A stretch of DNA of 64,000 nucleotides, from NCBI GenBank assembly GCA_963772265.1, contig CAVYWS010000004.1, positions 62,001 through 126,000 of the forward strand, given 5' to 3'. A program made the translations under genes and the position numbers. Positions 20,692 to 31,091 of this stretch are shown here, piece by piece. Within the stretch, counting starts at the first letter, position 1. Each line of letters starts with the position of its first letter. The notes beneath the pieces were generated by a model that saw only the letters and a list, made by a program, of their open reading frames with translations, made no database searches and had not been told where the DNA came from. The DNA is from Mayfieldus sp963772265. Lineage in GTDB: Bacteria; Actinomycetota; Thermoleophilia; Solirubrobacterales; 70-9.

Positions 20692-20705
20692 CGAACATAC
20701 GTTCG
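20692..20705. promoter_or_regulatory. LexA (SOS) box at the dinB start
   Basis: CGAAC-ATAC-GTTCG matches the Gram-positive LexA operator CGAAC-N4-GTTCG exactly. Its last base is the first base of the dinB GTG start, so bound LexA would cover the start region. Confidence 0.85.
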
Positions 20706-21893
20706 TGTCAGCCGAGGCCACGATCCTGCACGCCGACCTCGACGCCTTCTACGCCTCGGTCGAGCAGCGAGACGATCCGCGCCTGCGCGGGCCGGCCGGT
20801 GATCGTCGGCGGCGGGGTAGTCCTCGCGGCCAGCTACGAGGCGCAGGCCCACGGCGTCCGCACCGCGATGGGCGGCGCGCAGGCCCGCCGCCTCTGCCCG
20901 CAGGCGATCGTGGTCAGCCCTCGGATGGAGGCCTATTCGGAGGCAAGCAAGGCGGTCTACGAGGTCTTCGAGCAGACCTCGCCGCTGGTCGAGGGGCTCT
21001 CGATCGACGAGGCCTTCCTCGACGTCCGCGGGCTGGAGCGGATCTCGGGCTCACCGCTGCAGATCGCGACCAAGCTGCGGCGCGAGGTGCTCGAGCAGGT
21101 CGGCCTGCCGATAACGGTCGGCGTGGCGCGGACGAAGTTCCTCGCCAAGGTCGCCAGCGGCGTCGCCAAGCCCGACGGCCTGCTCGTGGTGCAGCCGCGC
21201 GGCGAGCTCGCCTTCCTCCATCGCCTCCCGGTCGAGCGGCTGTGGGGCGTCGGCCCGGTCACCGCCGGCAAGCTTCGCGAGCAGGGGATCACCACCGTCG
21301 GCCAGGTCGCCGGCCTGACCCGATCGGAACTGGTCTCGATGCTGGGACGGGCCTCGGGCCGCCACCTCCACGCGCTGGCGCGCAACCGCGACCCGCGGCC
21401 GGTCAAGGCCCGGCCGCGGCGGCGCTCGATGGGGGCGCAGCGCGCCCTGGGCCGCAGGCCCAAGTCACCTGATGAGATCGAAGCCGCCCTGGCCGGGCTC
21501 GTCGACCGGGTGACCCGGCGGATGCGCAAGGCGAGGCGTGCCTGTCGCACGGTGGTGCTGCGGCTGCGCTTCGACGACTTCTCGCGGGCGACCCGTTCGC
21601 GCACCCTGCCCAACGCCACGGCGCAGACCGAGCCGATCCTGTTCGCCGCCCGGACTCTGCTGGACAAGGCGGGGCCGACGATCGAGAGGCGGGGCCTGAC
21701 CCTGGTCGGGGTCTCGCTGACCAACCTCGAGCAGGGCACCGCGATCCAGCTGGCGCTGCCGCTGTGGCGCCCGGCCACCGCGCTCGACGCCGCGGTCGAC
21801 GAGGTGCGCGAGCGCTTCGGGTCCGAAGCGATCACCCGCGCCGCACTGGTCGGCCGCGAGCAGGGCTTCACCGTGCCGCTGCTTCCCGACTGA
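20705..21893 (+). CDS. dinB: DNA polymerase IV, Y-family, one frameshift
   Basis: Error-prone translesion polymerase. GTG at 20705 gives SAEATILHADLDAFYASVEQ with the first metal-binding Asp. One indel near 20795 shifts into the main frame (PVIVGGG expected, VIVGGGVVLAASYEAQAHGV seen). LVEGLSIDEAFLDVRGLER carries the catalytic S-I-D-E-A motif. Helix-hairpin-helix (RLWGVGPVTAGKLREQGITT) and the little-finger domain (VVLRLRFDDFSRATRSRTL) follow, and the C-terminus ends in FTVPLLPD; there is no obvious beta-clamp QLxLF peptide except IQLALPLW near residue 345. Under LexA control by the operator at its start. Confidence 0.93.
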
Positions 21894-21898
21894 GCGGG

Positions 21899-23192
21899 TC
21901 AGGCCGGCTGCGGGGCAGGCTCGGGCTCGGGCTGGGCCTCGGCGACATCAAGCGTGTCGGCCGGCGCGTTCTGCCGTCTCGACAGCGCCAGGCACGGCAC
22001 CGCCAGAGCCGAGATCCCCGCCGCCAGCAGATAGGACTGCGCATAGCCCCAGACGTCGGCCGCCCGTCCCAGCACCGGCTGGGCCCAGACGCCGCCGCTC
22101 GAGCTCATCATCGAGTCGAAGGAGAGGATCGTCGCCCGCTGGCGCGAGGGGATCATCCCGTTGATGTAGGTCTGGCGGATCGGCATCGTCGCGGCGAACA
22201 GAAGGGCCCAGACGACGGTCAGCCCGATCACCGGCCAGAAGCTCTGCACGATCCCGACGAAGAACAGGGTCAGGGTGCTGAGCGCGGCCATCAGGATCAG
22301 CGCCGAGGTGCGGCGGTGAAAGCGCTGGCGGATCCGCGGCGCCGCGATCCCTCCGAGGATCTGGGCGCCGGCGACGATCGCCGCCGCCAGGCCGGCGATC
22401 TGGTAGGCGTGCGGGTCTCCGTAGAGCTCGAGCAGGTACGGCTGCAGGGCGTAGAAGCCGTAGATGCCGACGCCGCCGGTGAACAGCGCCTCGACCATCA
22501 GCCACTTGACCGCCGGCACCCGTCATGCCGTAGTCGATCGAGGCCACGGCGATCTTGCGCATCTCTGGCAGGACCCCGGCCCGCTGGTCGGGGGTGAAGC
22601 CGACGTCGTGCATGAGCCTGAAGGCGAGCGCGAACATCACGATCAGGATCCCGCCGCGGAGGACGAACGGCGCTCCGAGGCTGAGCTGCTGGGCGATGAA
22701 CCCTCCCGCCACCGAGCCGCTGAGCATGCCGATGCCGGTGACGATCTGACCGCGCCCGAACACCGACTCCAGGTCGCCCTTGTAGTCGGTCGCGGTCAGC
22801 GCGTCGACCAGCCACGCCTCGACCGCGCCGGAGAAGAAGGTGAAGCCGAGGCCGAGCAGGATCGAGGCGCCCGCCCACTCCCAGAACGGCGCCTCGATCT
22901 GCCAGAGCAGCACGTAGAACAGCGTCGACAGGCCATCAGCGTCAGCGTGCCGAGCAGATAGGAGGCGCGCCGCCCGACGGTGTCGGCGACGATCCCGGTC
23001 GGGACCTCGAACAGCACCATCCCGGCGGTGAAGAACGCGTTCGCCGCGAACGCCTCGAGGTTCGACAGCCCGGCGTCGAGCAGGAAGATCGTGTTGATCC
23101 CCCAGATCAGCGAGGCGGCAAGCGTGTTGCCGAGCATGCAGCACCAGGTAGGTGCGCTGGATCGACCGCGGCGTGGGCATCTGCTCAGTCAC
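21899..23192 (-). CDS. MFS transporter, frameshifted
   Basis: About 430 residues in 12 predicted helices. The start at 23192 (MTEQMPTPRSIQRTYLV) shifts near 23140 to SLIWGINTIFLLDAGLSNLE and to MVLFEVPTGIVADTVGRRAS, the MFS loop 2-3 signature. A further shift near 22935 gives FYVLLWQIEAPFWEWAGASI and VEAWLVDALTATDYKGDLES; a last one near 22520 leads to the C-terminal half ending in a Pro/Glu-rich tail. The VEAWLVDAL segment resembles the 'tetracycline-resistance-like' MFS_1 group found in actinobacteria. Substrate unknown. Its stop lies 5 bases after the dinB stop, convergent. Confidence 0.8.
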
Positions 23193-23249
23193 GAATGACT
23201 CTCACTATGCCGACCGCCCCGGGCCGGCGAACTCATCGGTCGCCGCGGG

Positions 23250-24108
23250 CTACCCGAGCTTGCCGACCGCCGCGACGATCTCCTGCGGTGCGTCCTCCTG
23301 GATGAAGTGATTGGCCTTGGGGAGGACGGTCAGCTCGGCGCCGGGGAAGTCCGATTGCCAGCGGGCGATGAACCGCTTCGATCCGAAGGCGCGGTCCTTC
23401 ATCCCCCAGACGAGCGCGATCGGCTTGCCCGCAAGCTTCTGCGGTGCGCTTGCCGCCAGTTGCCCCAGCCATGGGCCCGGCGTCGAGGATCTGACGCGGG
23501 AAGACGGCGACTCCCTGGCGCGCCTCCGGGCTCGGCTGGACCGCCCGGTAATGCTCCATCTCCTCGTCGCTGAGGTTGCGAGTGGTCCCGGCCGGGACCA
23601 GTCGCTCGACGAAGAAGTTGCGCTCCAGGATCCGGCGCTGCATCGGGCCGCTCGACATCACCCGGCTGAAGATCTTCGGCCCGAGGCTGTCGATCGTCCA
23701 GTACCAGGTGTTCATGAAGGCGAGGCCGGAGACCCGCTCGGCCCTCTCGGTGGCGACCGACATGCCGATCGGCCCGCCCCAGTCCTGGCCGATGACGATG
23801 AATCCTTCGAGCTCGAGCTGGTCGACGAGCTGCCCGACGACGCCGGCGTGCTCGGCGGCGGTGTAGCCGTAGCCCTCGGGTCGATCGGAGAGCCCGAACC
23901 CCGGATAGTCGACCGCGACGCAGCGGAAGCGGTCGCGGAGCCCGAGGATCACGTTGCGGTAGAGAAAGCTCCAGGTCGGATTGCCGTGGCACATCAGGAT
24001 CGGCGGGCCCGAGCCCTCGTCGACGTAGTGGACGCGGGCGCCGTCGATCTCGGCCCAGCGCGACTGGAACGGATAGAGGCCGGGGGAGGGGGTGAACTCG
24101 ACTCTCAT
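23250..24108 (-). CDS. Haloalkane dehalogenase-like alpha/beta hydrolase, one frameshift
   Basis: Alpha/beta hydrolase. After PPILMCHGNPTWSFLYRNVI (oxyanion HGNP-W, typical of haloalkane dehalogenases) comes FIVIGQDWGGPIGMSVATER with Asp as nucleophile followed by Trp, which fits dehalogenases rather than esterases. The cap domain is FMNTWYWTIDSLGPKIFSRV and following. An indel near 23465 moves the last ~70 residues into another frame, where the acid/His part can be read (IALVWGMKDRAFG, ANHFIQEDAPQEIVAAVGKL). About 285 residues. Could cleave C-halogen bonds, but cap-domain halide-binding residues cannot be judged by eye. Confidence 0.75.
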
Positions 24109-24139
24109 CCTGGGTAGAGCTTCATCGCACGGGCAGCGC

Positions 24140-24756
24140 CTACCCGGTGCCCTTCCTGGCCAGCCGGTAGAGGGTCGGGCGGGCGCGGCGGATCGGCGGC
24201 GGCATGTCCTCCTGCGCCTGCGGCTCGGAGTCGACCAGCTTCCAGTCGCCGAACAGCTCGACGATCTCACCCTCGTCCATGCCGCGGGGGAGGACGATGC
24301 GCCGGCCGCGCTTGAAGGCGAGGACGAGGAGCGTCGCCCCGGGGGCGGCCAGCTCGGTCAACCCGGCCGCGGTGTCGGCTCGAGCCCGATCGGGGAGCCC
24401 GTGGATGCAGCCGAAGTCGTAGATCAGGTCGAACCCGGGCTCCAATCCGAGCCCGGCGATCTTGGTCACGTCGCCGGCGACCCATTGCACCTCGACGCCC
24501 TCATCGGCTGCTCGCTGCTTTGCCTCGGCCAGCGCCTTGTCGACGATGTCCACCCCGGTGACCTGCCAGCCGTGCTTGGCGAGCAGCACCGCGTCGGGAC
24601 CCGACCCGCAGCCGACGTCGAGGGCGCGTCCCGGCGCCAGCCCGGCCGAGCCGTCGGCGATGCCGCGCATGAACGGCGAGGTCTCGCGCCGCTCCCAGGG
24701 CTTGAAGCCGACCCGGTACAGGAGCTGGTAATTGAACCCTTGGCGCTGGTGGCCAT
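24140..24756 (-). CDS. Class I SAM-dependent methyltransferase, one frameshift
   Basis: Rossmann-fold methyltransferase of ~205 residues. MATSAKG at 24756 is followed by an indel near 24732; the next block would read FNYQLLYRVGFKPWERRETS. SAM binding: RALDVGCGSGPDAVLLAKHG (motif I), WQVTGVDIVDKALAEAKQRA (acidic motif II), GVEVQWVAGDVTKIAG (motif III), DLIYDFGCIHGLPDRARADT. The CIHGL post-motif and Trp-rich N-terminus resemble thiopurine methyltransferase/TehB-like enzymes. It ends 32 bases upstream of the dehalogenase-like gene on the same strand, so they may be co-transcribed. Confidence 0.8.
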
Positions 24757-24886
24757 CTCTCCCCTTCCGGTTGCGCGGATGGACCGGGCGACCCTATCGC
24801 TCCGCGATTCGCGGCGGCGGGCTGTGTGCGGAACGTCACACACGCTTGCGGTTTCACGGGGGAGGGTCCACGATGGAGGCGAGGAG

Positions 24887-26235
24887 ATGATGCGAGGACT
24901 ACCGCCAGGCCCGCGTTACCCGACGATCGATTCAGTTCATCGGGCAGTGGAACCGCCCGCTGGTCTACATGGAGAAATGCCGGCGCCGCTACGGCAAGCG
25001 GTTCACGATGCGCTTTCCCAGCTCGCCTCCGCTGGTGATCCTCTCCGACCCCGACGAGGTCAAGGAGGTCTTCGCGGCCCCGCCCGAGGTCCTTCATCCC
25101 GGTGAGGGCGCCCGGGTGCTGGAGCCCCTGGTCGGTCAGAACTCGGTGATCCTGCTCGACGAGGCCCGCCACCTCGAGCAGCGAAAGCTGCTGCTGCCCG
25201 CCTTCCACGGCGAGAACATGCAGCGCCTCGCCGGGCTGATGGCCGAGGTCGCCGAGGGCGAGGTCGCGTCCTGGCCGGACGGCGAGGAGATCGAGCTTCA
25301 CCCCCGGATGCAGAGCCTGACCCTGGAGATCATCCTGCGGACCGTCTTCGGGCTCGACCCCGGGCCGCGGCTGGATGCGCTTCGCGAGCGGCTCGGCGCG
25401 ATGCTCGCCTTCGGCGATCGCCCGGCCAGCCTCGCTGCCGGCACCGCCGGCCGGCACCCCGCGCCGCAAGCTCGGCGAGAAGATGCCGCCCTACCGGGGC
25501 TTCTTCCGCCTCCAGCGAGCTGCCGACCAGATGATCTTCGAGCTGATCGACGAGCGGCGCGCCGAGGACGGCGAGCGCGACGACATCCTCACGATGCTGA
25601 TCGCCGCCCGCCACGAGGACGGCTCGCCGATGTCCTCGCAGGAGCTTCGCGACGAGCTGATGACGATGCTGGTCGCGGGGCACGAGACGACTGCGTCCTC
25701 GCTCGCCTGGGGATTCGAGCGCCTCTCCCGCGAGCCGGAGGTCCTTGCGCGGCTGGTCGAGGAGATCGACGGCGGGGGCGAGGACGCCTACTTGACCGCG
25801 ACGATCCAGGAGACCCTGCGGCGGCGACCGGTGCTGCCGAACGTCGAGCCGCGGCTGACGATGACCGAGTTCGAGGTCGGCGGCTGGACCTATCCGGCCG
25901 GCGTCTGCCTGGTGCCGAACGCCTACCTGATCCATCACGACCCCGAGATCTACCCCGATCCCTACGCCTTCCGGCCCGAGCGCTTCCTCGAGCAGCAGCC
26001 CGGCACCTTCACCTGGATCCCGTTCGGCGGCGGACGCCGCCGCTGCATCGGCGCCAGCTTCGCGCTGCAGGAGATGAAGATCGTCCTGCGGGCGGTGCTG
26101 AGCGAATTCGAGCTTCAGCCCGGCCCCGGCCGCTTCGAGCCGGCGGTCCGCAGAAACATCAGCATCAAGCCCGGCGGCGGCGCCCGTACAAGGGTCCGCC
26201 AGCGGGGATCGAAGCCGGCGCCGGTTCCGGCCTAG
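24887..26235 (+). CDS. Cytochrome P450, frameshifted
   Basis: Heme monooxygenase of ~445 residues. MMRGLPPGPRYP is the Pro-rich start, followed by a shift near 24935. The body has SVILLDEARHLEQRKLLLPA (helix C W/H-xxxR region), and after a shift near 25470 the I-helix LVAGHETTASSLAWGFERL (A-G-x-E-T-T), ATIQETLRRRPVLPN (ExxR) and WIPFGGGRRRCIGASFALQE (heme-ligand Cys in FGxGxRxCxG) near residue 385. The AG-x-ETT and PFGGGRRRCIG forms fit the CYP110/CYP102-like bacterial class. No ferredoxin gene is adjacent. Substrate unknown. Confidence 0.9.
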
Positions 26236-26278
26236 TCGGCCCCGGTCGGCCCTGCTTCGCGAAGCTGGCGGCTACGAA

Positions 26279-26482
26279 CTATTCCGGGACCAGAAGGTCA
26301 AGGTCGTGCATGCGGACATATCCGCACCATTTGCAGGAGAGCAGATATACGTCCGTGCGGGGCTCACGAACGAGCTGGACCTGGCCGCTGCTCACCCATT
26401 CACGACGGCCGCAGGCCGGGCACGGCATCGTCGCTTTTTTGACCTGCAGGGCTGCTTGGGGATCTACTTTGTCAGTGGCCAT
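26279..26482 (-). CDS. Small zinc-ribbon protein
   Basis: 67 residues, intact. Two CxxC knuckles, PCPACGRREW and SCKWCGYVRM, separated by ~28 residues, form a treble-clef/zinc-ribbon. The C-terminus is MHDLDLLVPE. It is convergent with the P450 and divergent from the NTF2-like gene (93 bases to that start). A nucleic-acid or protein-binding role is possible; no function can be assigned. Confidence 0.7.
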   Translation of the reverse strand: MATDKVDPQAALQVKKATMPCPACGRREWVSSGQVQLVREPRTDVYLLSCKWCGYVRMHDLDLLVPE

Positions 26483-26575
26483 GTGCGAGGAAGGCTAGCC
26501 GGTAGCCGCCAGGGGAGCTCGGCCTCAGGAGCACCAAGATCCGCCTCAGTGCCAGCCCGCTCAGAAGGGATGCAA

Positions 26576-26959
26576 ATGGAGAATGACCAGCAAAAGCTGG
26601 ATGCACTGAAAAAAGTGTTAGAGGCGTTCAACCGACACGACCTCGACGCGATCATGTCCCACTTCGCTGACGACTGCGTCTTCGAATCCCCACGCGGGGC
26701 GGATCCTTGGGGGAGGCGTTTCGTGGGCAAGGATGAAGTGCGCCGAGGGCTTGCGGCTCGCTTTGAGGGCATTCCGGACGTCCACTACGGGGACGACGAC
26801 CACTTCGCTTGCGGCAACCGTGGCGTTTCGGAATGGACGATCAGCGGAACCACGGTCGAGGGCGAGCGAATCGAAGTCCGAGGCTGCGACCTTTGGACCT
26901 TCGGAGACGACGGCAGGCTCACGCGCAAGGATTCGTTCTGGAAGATCCGCGAATCGTGA
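26576..26959 (+). CDS. SnoaL/NTF2-like protein
   Basis: Cone-fold (NTF2-like) protein of 127 residues. The start ATG at 26576 is preferred over 26570 because AAGGGA lies six bases upstream. Typical elements: LDALKKVLEAFNRHDLDAIM (helix), SHFADDCVFESPRGADPWGR (strand with active-site-like Asp), FVGKDEVRRGLAARFEGIPD and the paired C-terminal strands ISGTTVEGERIEVRGCDLWT. Such proteins are polyketide cyclases, isomerases or ligand binders; no specific role can be read here. Confidence 0.82.
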   Translation: MENDQQKLDALKKVLEAFNRHDLDAIMSHFADDCVFESPRGADPWGRRFVGKDEVRRGLAARFEGIPDVHYGDDDHFACGNRGVSEWTISGTTVEGERIEVRGCDLWTFGDDGRLTRKDSFWKIRES

Positions 26960-26972
26960 CGGCCGACACTTC

Positions 26973-28260
26973 TCAGGATTCTGGCTCGCGCGACTCGCGA
27001 GCGGCGGCGCCGAAGATCGCCTTCGCCATCAGCGAGGGCTCCGCCGCCTGGCGCGCCTCGCTCACTTGCGCACGCGCGGCGCGAGCCTCCGCGTCGTCGG
27101 GTGCGGCGCGCGCCGCCATCTCGGCCAGATGCCCGGCGAGGCGCAGCTCGCCCTTCGACGCCAGCTCCCGCGCCCGCCCGGCCAGCGCGCCGGCCCCTCC
27201 CGCCAGCGCGGCGATCTCGCGCGCGAGATCGCCGGCCGGGGCGGGCTTGAGGCTCGCGGGGTCGAGGTCGTACCAGCCTCCGTAAAGGCGCCAGATCCCC
27301 CGCACGACGAACTCGGGGTCGTCGTAGATCGGCCGCAGGTAGGGCTTCTCCAGAAGCTCGGGCGGCGCCTTTACCTCGTGCAGGATCTCGTCGAGGGGGG
27401 CGCCGGCGTTCATCATCCGCAGCGTCTCGTCGTGCAGGTGCTCGAGCATCGCCGCCGTGTCGGTCAGGATCGCCCGCACCCGATCGGCGCCGACGACCGG
27501 CAACCCGTGGCCGGGGAGCAGCACCTCGGCGCCCAGGCCGGACATCTCGCGAAGCGCCGCCGCCCACTCGCGCGCGTAGCGCTGGACCTTCTGGGGGTTG
27601 CCGGCGTTGGGGACGCACCAGATGATCAGATCGCCCGGGCAGAGGACCCGGCGGCCGGGCACCCAGGTCCAGGTGTGATCGTCGGTCTCGCCCTTGGCGT
27701 GATGAAGCTCGAAACGCTCGCCGCCGACCTCGAGCTTATGGGTGTCGCGGTAGGTCTCGTCGGGATAGCGGTACTCGGTCGGCCACGGCACCTCGACGCC
27801 GAACTGGCGCGAGTTGATCGGCGCCGTTGTAACCGGCGCTGAGCCGGTAGCGGTCAAAGCGAGCCGGCACGGACTCGTGGGCGATCACCCGCGGTGGGTC
27901 CCAGCCCTTCTCGCGCGCCTCCTGCTCGAATGCGCCGACCCCGAAGACGTGGTCGATGTGACCGTGGGAGAAGATCGTCGTGTCCAGCCGGGCTGGGGAC
28001 CACTCGCGGATCATCCGGTGGATCTCGGGCGCCGAGAACGGCGCGCCGCTGTCCACGCAGACCAGCCCGTCCCCGGTCTCGAAGGCGCTGACGTTGGCAA
28101 AGGAGCTGACGAACGCGGTCCCCGCCCCGACCTCGACCAGCTCGCCTCGGGGCGCGAACGGGTTGATCCCCTGGTCCTCGCCGGGACCCCCGTCCGGCTC
28201 GGGCCCGATCACCTCGAGCTCGCCACGCCAGAGCCTGTCGGAGAGCTGCAGGGGATCCAC
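26973..28260 (-). CDS. Alkylsulfatase-like metallo-beta-lactamase-fold hydrolase, one frameshift
   Basis: About 430 residues. The Zn-binding HxHxDH motif is FSHGHIDHVFGVGAFEQEAR, near residue 105. An indel near 27820 changes frame between NGADQLA and INSRQFGVEVPWPTEYRYPD. GDLIIWCVPNAGNPQKVQRY carries another metal ligand region. The C-terminal part (DDPEFVVRGIWRLYGGWYDL, then ALAGRARELASKGELRLAGH) matches the dimerisation domain of SdsA/BDS1 alkylsulfatases. No signal peptide. Likely hydrolyses a sulfate ester or a related substrate in the cytoplasm. Convergent with the NTF2-like gene. Confidence 0.82.
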
Positions 28261-28331
28261 GCTCCCAACCTACCCTGGGGCGGGATCATCGGCCGGCGCG
28301 GACGCCGGAGCCCGCTGCTACCTTCACGCCC

Positions 28332-30179
28332 GTGGGAGAGCGTCACCGCGGGGAAACCGTGCGGGAGAAAGGCGGGCGCAGTCTGTCCTGGCTGGCGCCG
28401 CTGCTGATCATCGTCGCCTCGAACGTCGTCGTGATGTCGGCTAGCGGCGCGCTGCCGCTGGGGCCGCTCAACGACCTGCTGGCGCTCGGCCAGGCGGGCG
28501 GGCAGACGCCGGCGAAGGTCGCGATCCAGAAGCCGGCTGAGCCGCCGCAGACGGCGACGCCGCTGGTGAACTGCCGGGCGGGCGACAAGACCGACCCGTC
28601 CCCGATCGACGGCCGGGTGCCCAACGGCTCCCCGGCGAGCGGCTTCTACTGCAACCTCGACGAGGTCGCCCACCAGGGCAACACCGGCGGGTTCAAGACC
28701 CTGCGCTACACCGACAACGCGGGCCACACCTGCGCCTTCTACGACACAGCGCTGCTCTTCCCGATCAACGCGCTGAAACTCGACTCCAACGGGCTCGGCA
28801 TCGCGGTGCTCGACATGTCCGACCCGGCCCATCCCAAGCAGACCGACATGCTGACCGACCCGACGATGCTGTCGCCGCACGAGTCGCTGGCTCTGAATCA
28901 GAAGCGCGGGCTGCTCGCGGCCGTGGAGGGCAACCCGGCCGCATACCCCGGAATCGTCTCGATGTACGACGCCCACAAGGACTGCCGCCACCCCGAGCAT
29001 GACTTCACCCTGCCGCTCGCGCGACTCGGGCACGAGAGCGGCTTCTCGATGGACGGCAAGACCTTCTACGCGACCGGCGTTTCCTTTAATGCGATCACCG
29101 CGATCGACGTCACCGACCCGAAGAATCCCCACGACATCTGGCAGGGCAACATCAGCTCGCACGGGATGTCGCTGAGCAACGACGGGAACCGCGCCTACAT
29201 CGCCGACACCAACGGCAACATGCTGATCCTCGACACGAGCGAGATCCAGGCGCGCAAGCCCGACCCGCAGGCGCGCGAGATCAGCCGCCTGACCTGGGAC
29301 AACGCCTCGATTCCCCAGAACGCGATTCCCTTCACCCGCAAGGGCCACCCCTACGTCCTCGAGTTCGACGAATACACGGCGGGGACGACCGGCGGCGGCG
29401 ACCCCGACTCGGTCGGCGCCGGGCGGATCGTCGACATCGCCGACGAGGCGCACCCTCACGTCGTCTCCAACCTGCGCCTGCAGGTAGACCAGCACGACAA
29501 CCACGCCGCCGCGGCCAACGACCCCGGCGCCTCCAGCCCGGTGCAGGGATACGCGGCGCACTACTGCAACATTCCGAGCCGCGACAACCCGCTGGTCGTC
29601 GCCTGCTCGTTCATCGCCTCCGGCCTGCGCGTATTCGATATCAGCGACCTCGAGCACCCGAAGGAGATCGCCTACTTCGTCGCGCCGTCGACGCCGCGGA
29701 TGGAGAACCGCTTCGACGGCTCCAACTTCGCGATGTCCCAGCCGGCGTTCGCCCCCGGCCGGGAGATCTGGTACACGGACGGCGGTAGCGGCTTCTACAA
29801 CCTGCGGGTCGACGAGAGCGTCTGGCCAGGCGGAGGCCCGCCCGGCAGGTGCGCCGGCCGCAAGGCGACGATCGTCGGCACCAACGGCAAGGACCAGATC
29901 AAGGGGTCCAAGCACAAGGACGTGATCTCGGCCGGTCGCGGTAACGATGTCATCAGGGGCATGAAGGGCAACGACGTGATCTGCGGCGGCGGCGGCAAGG
30001 ACAGGCTCTCCGGCGGGCCAGGCAAGGACAAGGTTCTTGGCCAAAGCGGGAGGGACCGCCTGCACGGCGGATCCGGCAAGGACCGCCTGCTCGGGGGCAC
30101 CGGCAAGGACCGTTTGCTCGGTGGAGCCGGCACGGACCGGCTGCGCGGCGGCCCCGGCAGGGACCTGGCGAAGCAGTAG
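28332..30179 (+). CDS. Exported LVIVD-like propeller with RTX-type C-terminal repeats
   Basis: 615 residues from a GTG at 28332, intact. One N-terminal signal/anchor segment (SLSWLAPLLIIVASNVVVMS). The central part has propeller-like repeats with D-T/S-x-P-x-x-P cores: LGIAVLDMSDPAHPKQTDML, FNAITAIDVTDPKNPHDIWQ, FIASGLRVFDISDLEHPKEI, typical of LVIVD-containing secreted proteins. From residue ~515 the C-terminus is a run of nonapeptide repeats of the GGxGxDxLx type (GGGGKDRLSGGPGKDKVLGQ and following), about nine copies with unusually many Lys/Arg. Such repeats bind Ca2+ in RTX proteins. Surface or secreted. The AraC-type gene starts 4 bases after its stop. Confidence 0.8.
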   Translation: MGERHRGETVREKGGRSLSWLAPLLIIVASNVVVMSASGALPLGPLNDLLALGQAGGQTPAKVAIQKPAEPPQTATPLVNCRAGDKTDPSPIDGRVPNGSPASGFYCNLDEVAHQGNTGGFKTLRYTDNAGHTCAFYDTALLFPINALKLDSNGLGIAVLDMSDPAHPKQTDMLTDPTMLSPHESLALNQKRGLLAAVEGNPAAYPGIVSMYDAHKDCRHPEHDFTLPLARLGHESGFSMDGKTFYATGVSFNAITAIDVTDPKNPHDIWQGNISSHGMSLSNDGNRAYIADTNGNMLILDTSEIQARKPDPQAREISRLTWDNASIPQNAIPFTRKGHPYVLEFDEYTAGTTGGGDPDSVGAGRIVDIADEAHPHVVSNLRLQVDQHDNHAAAANDPGASSPVQGYAAHYCNIPSRDNPLVVACSFIASGLRVFDISDLEHPKEIAYFVAPSTPRMENRFDGSNFAMSQPAFAPGREIWYTDGGSGFYNLRVDESVWPGGGPPGRCAGRKATIVGTNGKDQIKGSKHKDVISAGRGNDVIRGMKGNDVICGGGGKDRLSGGPGKDKVLGQSGRDRLHGGSGKDRLLGGTGKDRLLGGAGTDRLRGGPGRDLAKQ

Positions 30180-30183
30180 CCGC

Positions 30184-30609
30184 GTGAGCAGGGCGGTCGA
30201 GCAGTCCAACCGCCGCATGCTGCGCGCCCGCGACGCGATGGACCGCGACTACGCGAAGCCGCTCCAGATCCCGGCGCTGGCGAGAATCGCCCACGTCTCC
30301 GAGGCGCACTTCATCCGCACCTTTCGTGCCACGTTCGGCGAGACACCGCATCGCTATCTGCAGCGCCGGCGCGTCGAGCGGGCGATGTTCCTTCTGCGCG
30401 AGACCGACCGCAGCGTCAGCGAGATCTGCCTCGACGTCGGCTTCACCAGCGTCGGCACCTTCGGCAGGACCTTCCGGGCGATCGTCGGCGAGTCGCCGAC
30501 CACCTACCGCAACCGGGCCGCGGACCTGAGGGCCGTGCCGGCCTGCTTCGCGCGGGCCTGGACGAGACCGAGCAGTTTTGGAGAAGCGGGCCGGCGTTCG
30601 GTCGGCTAG
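30184..30609 (+). CDS. AraC-family transcriptional regulator (DNA-binding domain only)
   Basis: 141 residues from a GTG at 30184, 4 bases after the previous stop. It consists of the two helix-turn-helix units of AraC/XylS proteins: LQIPALARIAHVSEAHFIRT with FRATFGETPHRYLQRRRVER, and then SVSEICLDVGFTSVGTFGRT with FRAIVGESPTTYRN. There is no N-terminal sensing domain. The gene ends 10 bases before a VOC-family gene on the same strand, which it probably controls. Confidence 0.9.
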   Translation: MSRAVEQSNRRMLRARDAMDRDYAKPLQIPALARIAHVSEAHFIRTFRATFGETPHRYLQRRRVERAMFLLRETDRSVSEICLDVGFTSVGTFGRTFRAIVGESPTTYRNRAADLRAVPACFARAWTRPSSFGEAGRRSVG

Positions 30610-30619
30610 CGTCGCCGGC

Positions 30620-31078
30620 ATGATCAAACAACACACTCATTCACAGGTTTACGTCCTCGATCAGGACCAGGCGCTGGACTTCTACGTCGGCAAGCTCGGC
30701 CTCGAGGTGAACACCGACGCCGACCTCGGCTTCATGCGCTGGCTGACGGTTCAGGTGCCGGGGCATCCGGAACACCAGCTGTTCTTGGAGAAGCCCGGCC
30801 CGCCCGCCATGGACGAGGCGACAGCCGAGCAGATCCGCGAGCTGGTGACGAAGGGCGCGATGGGAATGGCCGGCATCTTCACCGTCGACGACATCCACGA
30901 GGCCTACAAGGAGCTGGTCGCCAAGGGCGTCGAGTTCACCGAGGAGCCGACCGAGCGCTTCTACGGCACCGACTGCGGCCTGCGCGACCCGTTCGGGAAC
31001 CACCTCCGCATCGGGACGCCGAAGGAGGGCCCGATCGAGATTCCCGATCCGGCCGAGCTCGCGGCCGAGGACGGCTGA
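30620..31078 (+). CDS. VOC (glyoxalase/bleomycin resistance-type) protein
   Basis: 152 residues, start ATG 30620. A vicinal-oxygen-chelate fold is seen in the two halves QVYVLDQDQALDFYVGKLGL and MAGIFTVDDIHEAYKELVAK with GLRDPFGNHLRIGTP; H27-like and E-type metal ligands cannot be fixed by eye. The AraC-plus-VOC arrangement is frequent in actinobacteria, the VOC protein often acting in detoxification. Ends 13 bases before the stop of the convergent hypothetical gene. Confidence 0.88.
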   Translation: MIKQHTHSQVYVLDQDQALDFYVGKLGLEVNTDADLGFMRWLTVQVPGHPEHQLFLEKPGPPAMDEATAEQIRELVTKGAMGMAGIFTVDDIHEAYKELVAKGVEFTEEPTERFYGTDCGLRDPFGNHLRIGTPKEGPIEIPDPAELAAEDG

Positions 31079-31091
31079 TCCGAGCGCTGTC

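Noticed and set aside
28209..30218. A 669-residue frame antisense to the LVIVD-RTX gene.
   Set aside because: No recognisable motif; the plus strand has a signal peptide, propeller repeats and RTX repeats.
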